Origin: Branchiostoma floridae
Taxonomy: Eukaryota; Chordata; Leptocardii; Amphioxiformes; Branchiostomatidae
NCBI RefSeq assembly: GCF_000003815.2
Contig: NC_049997.1
Span: 14,110,067-14,174,066, forward strand
DNA length: 64,000 nucleotides
Reading direction: 5' to 3'
Both the position numbers and the translations under genes were made by a program. Shown here one piece after another: positions 10,409 through 21,000 of this stretch. Position 1 is the first letter of the stretch; each line of letters starts with the position of its first letter. Below the pieces are notes generated by a model, which saw only the letters and a list, made by a program, of their open reading frames with translations, was not told the DNA's origin and did not search any database.

Positions 10409-11085
10409 ATGGAGCCAACAAAGAAACCATTGGCCACCAACGTATACATGAATGTGTCATGCAGACCGTCTTCAACGGGTTCGGGGTTTCCTGTGAGAAA
10501 CTGTGGATAGCAATCTGGCCTTTTCTTGGCTTCTGGTGGTTCTTGTTCTGTAGTATTATGCAACTGGTTTGTCTGTGGAGAGCAAGAGAGGACAGCGGTG
10601 GTCATAATGAGACAATGGTTAATGCCACATGGTACGGTGGGGATGTATACTACATCCACCACATACAAAACGCATCACTTGCTAACGGCACTTGGTGGTG
10701 GATACATTGTCATCAGCCGTACAAAGTGGAGAAAACTATTTCTTATTCGCTTATCATCGGCCTCTTTAAATTCATGTCAGGTATACTGATTATCCGATTG
10801 CGCTACCAGATTAACTGGGATGAAATACTAAAGGATAAGATTAAGCAGAATGCAGTTTATGACAAACGGTATTTATTGGCCCTGTACGTAATTCTATGGG
10901 CCAGCGCCCTCACGCTAAACCATAGTCTGAAATGTGCCTCCTGCGATCATCTCTTTGCCTTACGGTAGAAGATTAGGTATTTTTCTCATCACAAGTACGA
11001 GGTACCACACTACGTTTGCTCATTTGTTTCACTGTCGTTCTATTCTATAACCTACGTGCCATGCATCGTTCTTCCGCTGCTCGTA
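10409..11085 (+). pseudogene. Multi-pass membrane protein, copy 3 (broken)
   Basis: Third copy of the family, very similar to copy 2 at the DNA level. It keeps the splice-acceptor-like region, the uORF frame (start 10409) and the main ATG (10459). The codon matching Trp170 of copy 2 is a TAG stop (10966-10968). A small indel near 11063 then shifts frame, and homology ends at about 11085. The region coding for residues after about 207 is missing. An upstream in-frame ATG at 10378 lies before the splice acceptor and is unlikely to be used. Confidence 0.85.
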
Positions 11086-11090
11086 CGCAG

Positions 11091-12206
11091 CCGTATTTAT
11101 TCAGTATCAAAAGCTCGATTGTAACGTCTTCGGTTGATGCGTCTGAATGAACGTAGTTTTATTATGTAACGGAGAGAACAAACATAGATTCACAAAGACA
11201 AACACGTACAAAAACACGTGCTGCGCGGTTAGTAGCTTTGGTTCAGGACCAACAGACACAGCTTAAGTTGTCTCTTCGTCAGCTGAAGTTGGTCTGAATA
11301 GACCTTGTAGTCGGAGGGGTGTTTTCACAATCCCCTGGCTAGCTAAAAGTGTTAACAATAATAATTAGGCTCGCCCATCAGGCGTCGCCAATAAAGTTTA
11401 TTGCAAATTCTTGCTCGTGGGCTAATTGCAGGAAACATGAGAGATTCAGACAAAGTAAAAAACAATATCAAAGGTGTCTACTTTAGTCTAAAACTAGTAA
11501 AAGCTAACTCTAGGTCCTGGGTTATTGGGTTCGACTCCTTTTTCGAAGACAGTGGAAGACGAAAGATCCCACCTTTTCTATTATGTGCGGGTTTTGTGAA
11601 GTTAGAAGGAGAATTGTTTTCTTTTAACTTACTAACTTAAAAGTCAACACTGAGTGCACAAAGACGCGTCTGCACAAAAATACTGGCTGCGCAGTTACAA
11701 TGTTTGGTTCAGAAGCGCCATACACAAGTTCCATGAGACAGAACTTTGACAAGTCTTACCATCTTAGAAAGGCGGAACTCACAGCTCTGCTGGAACTCCT
11801 TCGTCTCCTGTAGAAAACGACTACTTGGTAAGTTTCTTATATAAAAGAAGAAAAACTTTATTGCGCAACGATCGTACACGGTACAATGTATGGGAAAAAA
11901 AGAAGAAACAAACTTATCATCCTAATTACTAAAACAAGTATCAAACATAGTACATATACAGATTATGAATATAGAATGAAATTTGACATCCTAATTTCTA
12001 GAGCAATAAGAGCTAGCCTAAATCATTGATATTGTACTACAATCGAGTGGGGCTAATTACGTGAAACTTTGTACCTACTGCACATCATGACAAAGTGAAA
12101 TTCATCTTCAATTTGCTTTGGACAGAATGGGCAAAACCTTTGGTCAGGGGCTACATTATGATATCTACCTGTTTGTATATTCAATTTATGACTGCTGATT
12201 CTTAAC
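11091..12206. other. Intergenic, no gene; retroelement tail-like segment
   Basis: No coding region supported. The segment about 11845-11995 resembles 42056-42190 (AACTTTATTGC, GTACAATGTATGG landmarks). It reads on the minus strand like a non-LTR retroelement 3' end (GCAATAAAGTT). Confidence 0.5.
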
Positions 12207-12210
12207 TTAA

Positions 12211-12546
12211 GCTAGGGGCACAACCCGCCGTACTTGCAACTGCGTGGTGTCTACGTGCCAAAACGTGGGCAATCGAACAGAGATTGTACGTTGTAAGCAC
12301 GCACAACTCACTTACCACTTGCGCAACGAACGATGCACGCAACCGGCTTACGGCCAGGTGTGGCGTGCAGACCACTGTGCACATACTTACACCTTAGTTT
12401 GCGCAACCGTGCGAGAGACGTGCGTTGAGACGTACTCCCTCCGTGCTCTTGCCAGTCCTTCCCAACGTTTTCGAAAAACGTGGCTGACGTGACCTCCCCA
12501 AAAAACGTACGGACAAAAAGAACGTACGGCGGGTTGTGCCCCTAGC
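12211..12546. mobile_element. piggyBac-like MITE with TTAA target duplication
   Basis: Terminal inverted repeats of about 24 bp begin GCTAGGGGCACAACCCGCCG. They are flanked on both sides by TTAA (12207-12210 and 12547-12550), the target site duplication typical of the piggyBac superfamily. The element is 336 bp with no transposase. A truncated relative lies at about 14022-14177. Confidence 0.85.
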
Positions 12547-12549
12547 TTA

Positions 12550-13390
12550 ATATATGTTCACATTGTGTTGAAAGCAACACTTGGGTTTATGTTTTAACTG
12601 TGCCATGTAGCCAGGTGCCTTTCCACCTTGCTGGATACTTGGTGTTAGCCTGATCTCCAAACATTTGGCATGGCGATTAGCTCCGGGTGGCAAACAAGTC
12701 TTGGAACTAGGGGTGGGTACCGGTACAGAAAATTCAGGTCCAGGTTCGGTTCAGGTCCAGAGGATCAGGTCCAGGTCCGAACCTGAACCTGGACCTGATT
12801 CAGTATGTGAAAACTTGTGAATGGACTCAAAACAATGATCCATTTCGCTACAAAGAAATCTGCTTTGTGGAGTATTCGACTCCCACTGGCTTTTTAAAAT
12901 CCTACAAGGCCGTAGGCTACAATCCAACTGCCTCTGTACGATTGACTGGAAAACTTGGTAGAAATGCCTGATCATATAATCTGTTCATTTTCCAAGAGGT
13001 TCAACATCCGGTCCACTGAATTTTTTTAGGTCCGGTTTTTCTGGACCGGTCCAGTAAGAAAAACCGGTTTTGTACCGGTACACCGTACCGGTACCCACCC
13101 CTACTTGGAACCCGTAGCCTATTTGTTTATATGAAAGAGACAAAACATTTGAAAACATATCAAACGCTGACAACTTTGACTGGTTACACCTGCACACTTG
13201 TTAGCTGTATGTCATCACATAGGCATCAGAGAATAAACGCTCTTAATTTACCGTAACCCTAAAGAGATCTTACATGAAAAGTTTGTATTCCATACCCGGT
13301 AAACCGCCTCATGGCCTAACGCACCAGGTTTGTATTGAGGAGTGCAAGCTGTATATATTGACAGATTGAAGGACCGCTACTCTTTTCGAT
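12550..13390. other. Intergenic, no gene
   Basis: No coding region. A GGTCCAGGT/GGACCTGAACC-rich patch (about 12710-12800) and its inverse (about 13020-13100, GGACCGGT/TACCGGTACC) form the two ends of a roughly 400-bp foldback structure, possibly another inverted-repeat element. Confidence 0.45.
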
Positions 13391-13391
13391 A

Positions 13392-13639
13392 AAGGTGCCC
13401 TCCCACCGCACTTGTGTCAAGCTTGCGTCACTGCGGGGTTCGTTCACTGCGTCACGGTTTTGCTATTTTCTCCGATTTTTTATAATCTAGATATTGCGTA
13501 ATACGTCAAAGTGTGACTTAGAAGACGACAAAATACACAAAAAGAAAGAAAATTCGTTCTTTATCTCTGAAATTCGTTGAGTATCTTTCGAACCCCGCAG
13601 CGACGCAAGCTTGACACAAGTGCGGTGGGAGCACACCTT
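13392..13639. mobile_element. Short TIR element, family F1 copy 1
   Basis: About 248 bp with long TIRs (AAGGTG, CTCCCACCGCACTTGTG, then CAAGCTTGCGTC). The inner part (GGGGTTCGTTCACTGCG near one end; GAAATTCGTTGAG near the other) is shared with elements at 15435-15688 and 27548-27790. Non-autonomous. Confidence 0.8.
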
Positions 13640-13775
13640 AAGTGTGGTGGGATGTTTTACGTGCTCCATGTGGGGTTGTTGTTAGACACAAGACCAAAAA
13701 ATTCCAAATATTGGGCGTTCGACCGCGTATTGACAAAATTTCATGCGGAACTCACACGCACTTGAAAATATACGG

Positions 13776-14022
13776 AGGTGTAAACCCACCTTAAAGGTGG
13801 GTTTACACCTGCGATAGTTTTGTGCATGTCCAAAACTATCAGGCGAACTGGGCGTATATTTTCGTTTGCCTGCGTTCGTGAAACTTTCTAAAAACGATTC
13901 AGATGCGTTTGAGGTGCGACTTGTGCGTGCGGCCGCGTATTGAAGAAATCAGTCAAAATGTCGAAAAATGTCAAAACGGAACTCATGCGGCATGAAAATA
14001 TACGCAGGTGTAAACCCACCTT
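13776..14022. repeat. Foldback elements with AAGGTGGGTTTACACCT ends
   Basis: A 17-bp repeat and its inverse meet head to head (13776-13792 and 13794-13810), and the inverse recurs at 14006-14022. The pair at 13794 and 14022 bounds a 229-bp foldback element. The first copy is the right end of an adjacent relative: both ends are preceded by a similar GAAAATATACG stretch. Confidence 0.8.
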
Positions 14023-14177
14023 TAGTTTGCGCAACCGTGCGAGAGACGTGCGTTGAGACGTACTCCCTCCCTGCTCTTGCCAGTCCTTCCCCACGTTTTC
14101 GAAAAAACGTGGTGGACGTGAACTCCCAAAAAACGTACGGACAAAAAGCACGTACGGCGGGCTGTGCCCCTAGCTTT
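14022..14177. mobile_element. Truncated copy of the piggyBac-like MITE
   Basis: The sequence is nearly the same as the right half of 12211-12546, including the terminal CCCCTAGC end. The left half is missing where it abuts the foldback element ending at 14022. Confidence 0.75.
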
Positions 14178-14179
14178 AG

Positions 14180-15030
14180 TCAAACACCCCACCGTCACGC
14201 TATACGCGACGCCACAAATGACATGAAACAAAAATGGACAGGTACCCATTCTATCTTACTTCGGTAGTGGGCATTTCTTTTAAGGCCATGTTGATTTGAT
14301 TATATGGATGACATCCGATTTTCGGCCGTTACCACAAAAAAAGTTTTCGATCACACAATAAATGGCGTAAACTGAGTAAGTCTCCAATGTTTTCCTCCCC
14401 TGGATATTAAAAAAAAAACAAACAAAAAAAAAAAAACACACTGAGTCTTGTATCTCTGCCTCTCCCCCACTTATACATTCGTCAAATGAAGTAACTTGTG
14501 TTAGGATATAAATGTGCTTTCTTTAACTTCATAAAGGGATCCGAACATTGCACCATGTTTTCATTTATCTAATGGATATTTGAAACTTGTTCTCTACAAT
14601 CACAAAGTTTTAGGAAAGTACGGTGGAATGTAACACTGCAAACATAAACTGCGAATAAATGACGTCAAGTAACCGCCTTTCTTATCGAATCAACACCACT
14701 CAAAAGCGCCACCTAGGAGTATCAAGTCAAACTACACCTGGTATGCTTATTGTGACACGATGCCTTTGCCGACAAAGGTTACACGTCCAGGCGATAAGAT
14801 ATGCCAAAAAGGTATTCAAATAACTGGATATGATTTCGAAAACGGCCAGACGTTTCCGACAGCATCCGCCGTGTCACTTAGGAAAGATAGTGGATGCTAC
14901 CTGGAACTTTGGCGTTTGACCGTTTCCAAAATCATACCTAGTTGCTTGAGGAACCGCTTTTTGGCGCACCATACTTATGGTTTTAAGACATGAAGTATTT
15001 TACAGCATTTAGAAGACTTAAGGAGAATTT
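14180..15030. other. Intergenic, no gene; foldback repeat fragment
   Basis: Nothing coding. 14770-14960 contains inverted segments of a repeat family marked by AACTGGATATGATTT and its inverse, with GTGTCACT. Pieces of this family recur at about 27257-27330, 28050-28125, 51205-51345 and 58890-59000. Confidence 0.5.
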
Positions 15031-15128
15031 GTTAATTGCATCATTGACAAATGATGCAATTAACAAATGAGAGTCTGAAATCTGACTTTCCTCTGTTAAT
15101 TGCATCATTGACAAATGATGCAATTAAC
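15031..15128. repeat. Two tandem perfect 34-bp hairpins
   Basis: A dyad with 15-bp perfect arms (GTTAATTGCATCATT and its inverse) around a GACA loop occurs at 15031-15064 and again at 15095-15128, period 64 bp. The intervening GAGTCTGAAATCTGACTTTCCT is also duplicated. The arms contain TGATGCAAT, the C/EBP-ATF composite element core, and GTTAAT half-sites of HNF1 type. Regulatory use is unproven. Confidence 0.8.
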
Positions 15129-15434
15129 AGGTAAGAGTCTGAAATCTGACTTTCCTACGGCACGTTGTCTGCGTCGCTGCGTCCTAAATTGGGTTTGTGT
15201 TTCCCTTGACGTCATAATGGAAATATCATGTAAAACATACAAGTATGACTAAAAAGACAACAAAACCAACAAAACGTAAAAAGATTCGTTTCTTATTGAT
15301 AAAATGCGTTGGGCGCTCTGTCAAATGGCTCGACCGTAGCGAGGTCGCCAACTTGCCGCAGCTTCAGTGAGATACCGCCGTACGTAAATTAAATCCGCTC
15401 CAGTCAACTTTTTGTGTGTATCTATCTAGATCTA

Positions 15435-15688
15435 AAGGTATCTCACTGCACTTGGGGCACCGGTGTGGCACTGTGGGGTTCGTTCACTGCGGTACTGTTA
15501 TTTTCGCCGATTTTTTTTTTTAAATTTACATATTGCTTAATACGTAAAAGTATGAATTAGAAGACGACAAAATGCACAAAACGCAAGAAAATTCGTTCTT
15601 TATCTGTGAAATTCGTTGAGTCATCTACGAACCCCGCAGTGCCGCACCGGTGCCCCAAGTGCAGTGAGATACGAGCTCGTACCACCTT
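15435..15688. mobile_element. Short TIR element, family F1 copy 2
   Basis: TIRs read GGTATCTCACTGCACTTGGG then CACCGG. The inner sequence matches copies at 13392 and 27548. The right TIR carries a short insert (ACGAGCTCGT) just before its end. Confidence 0.8.
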
Positions 15689-17870
15689 AAGTTTAAGCTG
15701 CAGAACGTTGGCGATCTCACTGCGAGTACGTCATATATAGCCACTTATAGCCTGTGTGAACTGCTTCTAGGCTAGCATCATTTGAGACAAAAACTGTTAC
15801 ATGAGACGCTATGTTTGAACCCTTGCCAGAGTTTTGCTGAGTGTGCATTTCATGCTCCCTTTTGTCTAAGTAATAACAACATTTGGATAGTCTCATTGAC
15901 CCACATTCGATACGTTTCTTTGTCGTCATTGTGCTGATTACGTCACACATAATGGTGCATACATGATTAATTGCGTTGTGAGGGTCTAAAGGGGATTAAG
16001 CGTATCTTTGTGAAAAACTCAAGCTGGATGATTTCAAAGAAATCATCGTCAAAATCGCTATCACCTCGCTATAAGACGCTAGCTTATTTTTCTCTTTGTA
16101 ATTAGACGCTACATTTTACATTAAAAACGACGAATTGTTTTGCTAGACCTTTTGCATTCGCTTTTACGACTTGATGAATAGATATTGGTAAAACTAAACA
16201 TATTTACCATTCTTTAGATATGTCATAGGTAGAACGTTGGTATATGTACTTAATATAATGTTGCTGTACAGATTTTTTGCAGTGTATACTAATGAAAAAT
16301 GATTTAAGATAATCTACAAGATAAACCCTTTCAGCGCCTCTGTATTATGTAAGACAAAGGGGACGGCCAGCCCCCTTGGCACCCTTTGGTTATGTCCCTT
16401 GTTTGAAGAGTGCTCTAAGCAGAGGGCAAAGTTTTCACGGACACCCTAGGGCTTTTCTGGCATTTCTTCGTCAGGTATGTAAAAATCTACTTCTTTCTGA
16501 CAGAAAAAGATCGAATATAACATTATGTAGATGTAGAATGATACAAAGGAAGATACATGGAGCTACATAAAGCATTGCTAACGCATACAACTCGTCAAGG
16601 AAACTGTAGCCCTCACTACGTACATGTCGTAACCAATGGCGTAGCAGAGTTAGTTTTCATAAACGTTAATACTAGAACGGTACATGTACGATTACTCAAC
16701 AATTTATGACCAAAAAAAGTCTGAAATACTATGTGCGAAAGAAGGGAGACACAAGTACAAGGATACCAGCTAAATCAGATGTGTTAAGGAAAGGTATAAG
16801 AAAACAACATCGTTTATTTTTACATCAACAACTACATATCCAAACTAAACAACCTGCGACTCTAACAAAAGTATTTCAGGTTGTGGTTTATTTGGTGGCC
16901 CAGATTGTGCCAATCTCAGCCAAGCTTCTATTTCTTACTTTACTGCCCAATATATATAGTAATCATAGTCTTTTCCTCCTTAAAGGATCGTTGCAATCTT
17001 GTTGGCATGCATTCTCTTTCTGAAGGTGCTAAAAACACCTCCTATTTTGTAGAACCTTTGTTCTTCTGCTTCAAAATTAAAAGAAAATGTGGACTTCATT
17101 ATTCAATCTGGATATTTTTTGCAGCTTCATGAATCGTATGAATTTCTTTACGTTTTCTACAAGAACTAAACGAGAGATAGGAAGCTAGGATTCATGCTGT
17201 CAAAAATAAAATTTAGGAGAAATAAATTAATAGTTCTTGAAATCGCATGCATTTATATTTCAGCATATTTGTCAATGTACATGTATCTCTCTTATTATTA
17301 TTTGATGGTAACTGTTTATAGGTTAAACATGACTTCAGAGCTTCGTCACTTTGCCTTCATTCAATGCCAATGGTGAAAATAAAACGTTTCTCCAACTCTC
17401 CAAAATTTCTAACGAAACTCTCGATCATCTTCAGCTACCTTGCTCGAGTGCTGTGGACACTGTGATCTATATTTATGTACTCCTGTTTCATTTCTTAAAA
17501 CAAACTAGCCATAAACCAAACTACATACATACATATACATATTCATTCTTTCAGAACTGTCTATTTATCACATTTATTTAGTTCAGGCAATGTTTTAAAC
17601 GAGTTAAGACCCCTTTAACTAATTTTAACACTAGCAAGGAAACATATGTTGATACTATACAGTATACTGTTGCCTACTAGTAAAAAAATGAGTTAGTAAG
17701 GGCAAACATACTAGTGAATTGATGAGTTACTACCCCTTTAAATCATTTTTTCACTAGTAAGAAATAAATTAAGAAGCACAACAAGTTATCACAACTTTTC
17801 GAAATATAAGGTTTTTGTATTGAACTACTTTTCAGTGTTAAATGTGACAAATAATCAAGTCTTTTCTTTC
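15689..17870. other. Intergenic upstream of the LLTP gene, no gene seen
   Basis: AT-rich. No exon or RNA gene can be supported. A partial direct repeat around 17595-17765 (CCCCTTTAA...CACTAG...AAG segments) is the only structure noticed. Distal promoter or enhancer sequence for the LLTP gene would lie here, but I cannot identify it. Confidence 0.5.
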
Positions 17871-17874
17871 TCTC

Positions 17875-17881
17875 TATAAAA
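17875..17881 (+). promoter_or_regulatory. Candidate TATA box (TATAAAA) of the LLTP gene
   Basis: A perfect TATAAAA lies 29 bases before the first coding ATG, after a CT-rich tract. If it is a true TATA box, transcription would start near 17905, the leader would be only a few bases, and the 7-codon ATG...TAG at 17884-17907 would lie outside or at the edge of the mRNA. The alternative is that the CT-tract plus AAG is a splice acceptor and the promoter is farther upstream. Confidence 0.4.
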
Positions 17882-17909
17882 GGATGGCACCAGACGAAGT
17901 AGGCTAGGT

Positions 17910-18077
17910 ATGGGGAGTTTTGGAGAGCAGATGTTGGTGGTTTTGCTCCTGCTGTTTCTACCTCAAGACTCGTCGTCAGTGTTCTTGAACTTCAAGAAAG
18001 GAGTGGACTACAAGTACCGGATCGACACAGAGTCTACGTTAGCGAAGGTAGACACTCCGTTCAACGTAGGGGCCCAG
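17910..18077 (+). CDS. Exon 1: signal peptide and start of the LLTP module
   Basis: 56 codons, ending CAG|GTAAGT, phase 0. The start gives a short polar N-terminus, then the hydrophobic core LVVLLLLFLP and small residues before the mature chain, a classical secretory signal. The mature part opens with a phrase typical of LLTP N-termini (F-x-x-G-x-x-Y-x-Y). A preceding mini-ORF at 17884-17907 ends two bases before this ATG. Confidence 0.85.
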
Positions 18078-21000
18078 GTAAGTCTGGAATTGTGAATACG
18101 TCAGAAGATATTAGATATATCTCAGAATGAATCATATGTTGCACCTAAAGGTAGTGTTAACATCTGTGATGTAAAACATACTGCTAGTTTGAGTCCAAAA
18201 GTACACTTTTTGGGGGACGGCCCGCTCGCAAAATCAGTCATTGCACCCACTCCACGAGTGTGATCATATCAAATCCGTTACCAGTTTTAAGGAAAATACA
18301 AAAGCAATGTGCTACTATTATTATTTTACTAATACATTTTCCGAAAACTATGGGTGTATTTCAAGGTCAGAAAATATGACCTAATGATATAACACACACT
18401 ACTAACATTTCTAAAACAACGGATACTAGTATATGATCAAGGGACATTTCGGCAATTTTCTTTCGAGACCTACTGACGTAATCAATCATGGTGCTCAACC
18501 CATGAATGTACGGTCATGACAAACGGTATATCATAATGAATAAGTCATTAAAAAAGCTTTCCAGTGAGTTGAATTGATTGATAGAGATGATCGATCGAAA
18601 TTATGTTTCCGATTTTGTTGGGTCTGAGTTCATATCGCAACTTATCATATGCACTCTGTCTTCTGGAATAGTCTACCAGTTAGTACTTACTTGCAGATAT
18701 GATGCTTATGGGTTGCTTGTGATCATTATGAATAAAGGAAATACAGAAATAAGCCCTATCAACCCACACGTTAAAAAGATAAAGAAGGATGACTGTTAAA
18801 TTTTACACTATATGTATGAACGGATTCTCCGATAAAAAATATTTTGATTTTTTTCGATGAGCATTTTCAAAATCATAAAATCATATTTTCTGACCTTGAA
18901 ATACACCCATAGTTTTCGGAAAATGTATTAGTAAAATAATAATAGTAGCACATGGCTGTAATAAGATTTAGACACTGGATACATTCCTGTTCCTCCAGGT
19001 GAGTTTCCAGCATGTGGAAGACACGGAGACGGGGCAGGTGTGTCTGCTCACGGTCCACAGTATGATCTGGCACCATGGGACGGAGTCAGGTAGGGGTAAA
19101 ACATTTACTACTATGACTGAAACACTAGAAACGTACATTAGATTTGGGTCTTTCCTTTAGCATGACGTCCATTTTGCTAACTACCAGTATCTCGCTAACT
19201 ACCGGTACCAGAGGATATAGCAACAAAGTAAAACGAAGTAAAGAAAGAAACTCTGTTGCAAACTCTTGGATAGCTTTTGTGAATATACAATATTTACAAA
19301 CATGTTTCGACTGTAAGACCCTTTCTGTGTACCTAACGCTTAAAGTGACCACGAACTGATTTTAAGACAACTCATTGTGTGCCTATGAAGACCTATCAAG
19401 AACATTGACATATTAAGGTTCCCGATCAACAACAAAAACTCAGGCCATATATCGTTTAAATACACATTGGGGTTCAAAAATTGTTTTACCCTACATGCCA
19501 GTAGTACAGCAGTCTTAAATATGATACTAATTAACAGCTACAAATCAAGCAGAAGTCCAGTACGATACATTCTGACATTTCTATTCTGACATTTTTTTGC
19601 TCTGCAGCTATTGCCACCCAGCACTATGACTTCTCCCAATGGTAAGCCATCATATTTGAAGATAAGATATCTTTAAGTCTTCTTTAATCGTTCTTTCCGG
19701 CGACTTCTCTAGGAATAGGATAATTAAATACACGTATATGACCTCCGTCGGTCAATATCGGCCATGGTTTATACAGATACATAAAGACAATTGCTAAATA
19801 GGACGAAAACTTTGATCCCAGACTTGTCTAGAACCTTGACTTACTTGACTTAATCCTCTTTGCCCCTTCTGGAGCACAGGGCCTCGGTGAGATGCCTCCT
19901 AGAACCTAATGTCTAAAATAATAATTGCGAGTAAAGATATAACATTAATTTGAACGTATATTACTTTTTATAACGTTGCTGTCTACTACAGATATCATTG
20001 TGATGGTGTCAATATAAGCTATACAACTAGATTATGCTGCCAGAGTGTATTCTGTTATATCATTTGGTGTCTTATTGAGTTGATAATAAAGAAATAAATA
20101 TTTATTCCAGGTTCTCGTTTGAGATCTCTGGTCGAGGTGAGATCACCCGGGTGTGGTACCCGCCACAGGAAGTGATAGAAGTCATTAACATCAAGAAGGG
20201 AATCGTCAGCTTCTTAGCTGCCAAACTGCATCACAACCACGAGGTAGGTATAAGTCCTGTATGTGTGTCAGGTTAGAGACTGCCGTGATAGAATCGCCAA
20301 TACTACCGGTAGAAACCCCGATCGGGGTCAGTGATTTCAAAGATATACCCTTTAAAAGACAACTTTTGGACTTCGAGAATGGCATTATTCCATGTATGAT
20401 CTTGGCCTATTGAATACGGATTTTAGTATATACATACGTTTCGGTGACAAATAAATTAAACGTTGAAACTTTGCTTTAGAAGTTAAGAGTTTAGTTTTAA
20501 CGTTTAGTTGTGATTATTAGTGTTCGTTCAGATTCTGTAGGAAAATATATATCTCAATGCGAAACGTGTTATAGTCTTTTACTGTAAACATGTGAGCGAC
20601 AAACGATAGAGTATGTGGAGAAGGACAACCTGAAGCCAACCGTTCATACTTACGCCACATCTTCAGAAAAGTCGCTGGATGGAGCCAACACACAACAAAC
20701 ATGTTTCGCCGTGTGGCTTTCTCAGTGTTATGGGCTCGAAATGTGAGGGACAAACGATAGTTAAGGAATTTCCATTGCTGTTTCTACTTCTATGTATGCT
20801 TCCAACAACTATGAAAATACACCCCCATTTCTATATCGTCTCAATTATGCATTCTCAAGTTCCATCTTTTTCTATCGTTGACTAAAATGTCTCGTATAAC
20901 CGTGACGTCTTAAATTGTTCTTAGTTGTTTGACTCTTCTCTTGCCGTCTTACCCCGTCCCAGGTGGGCCGGCCAAACGACGACAAGTGGAACTACGTCAC

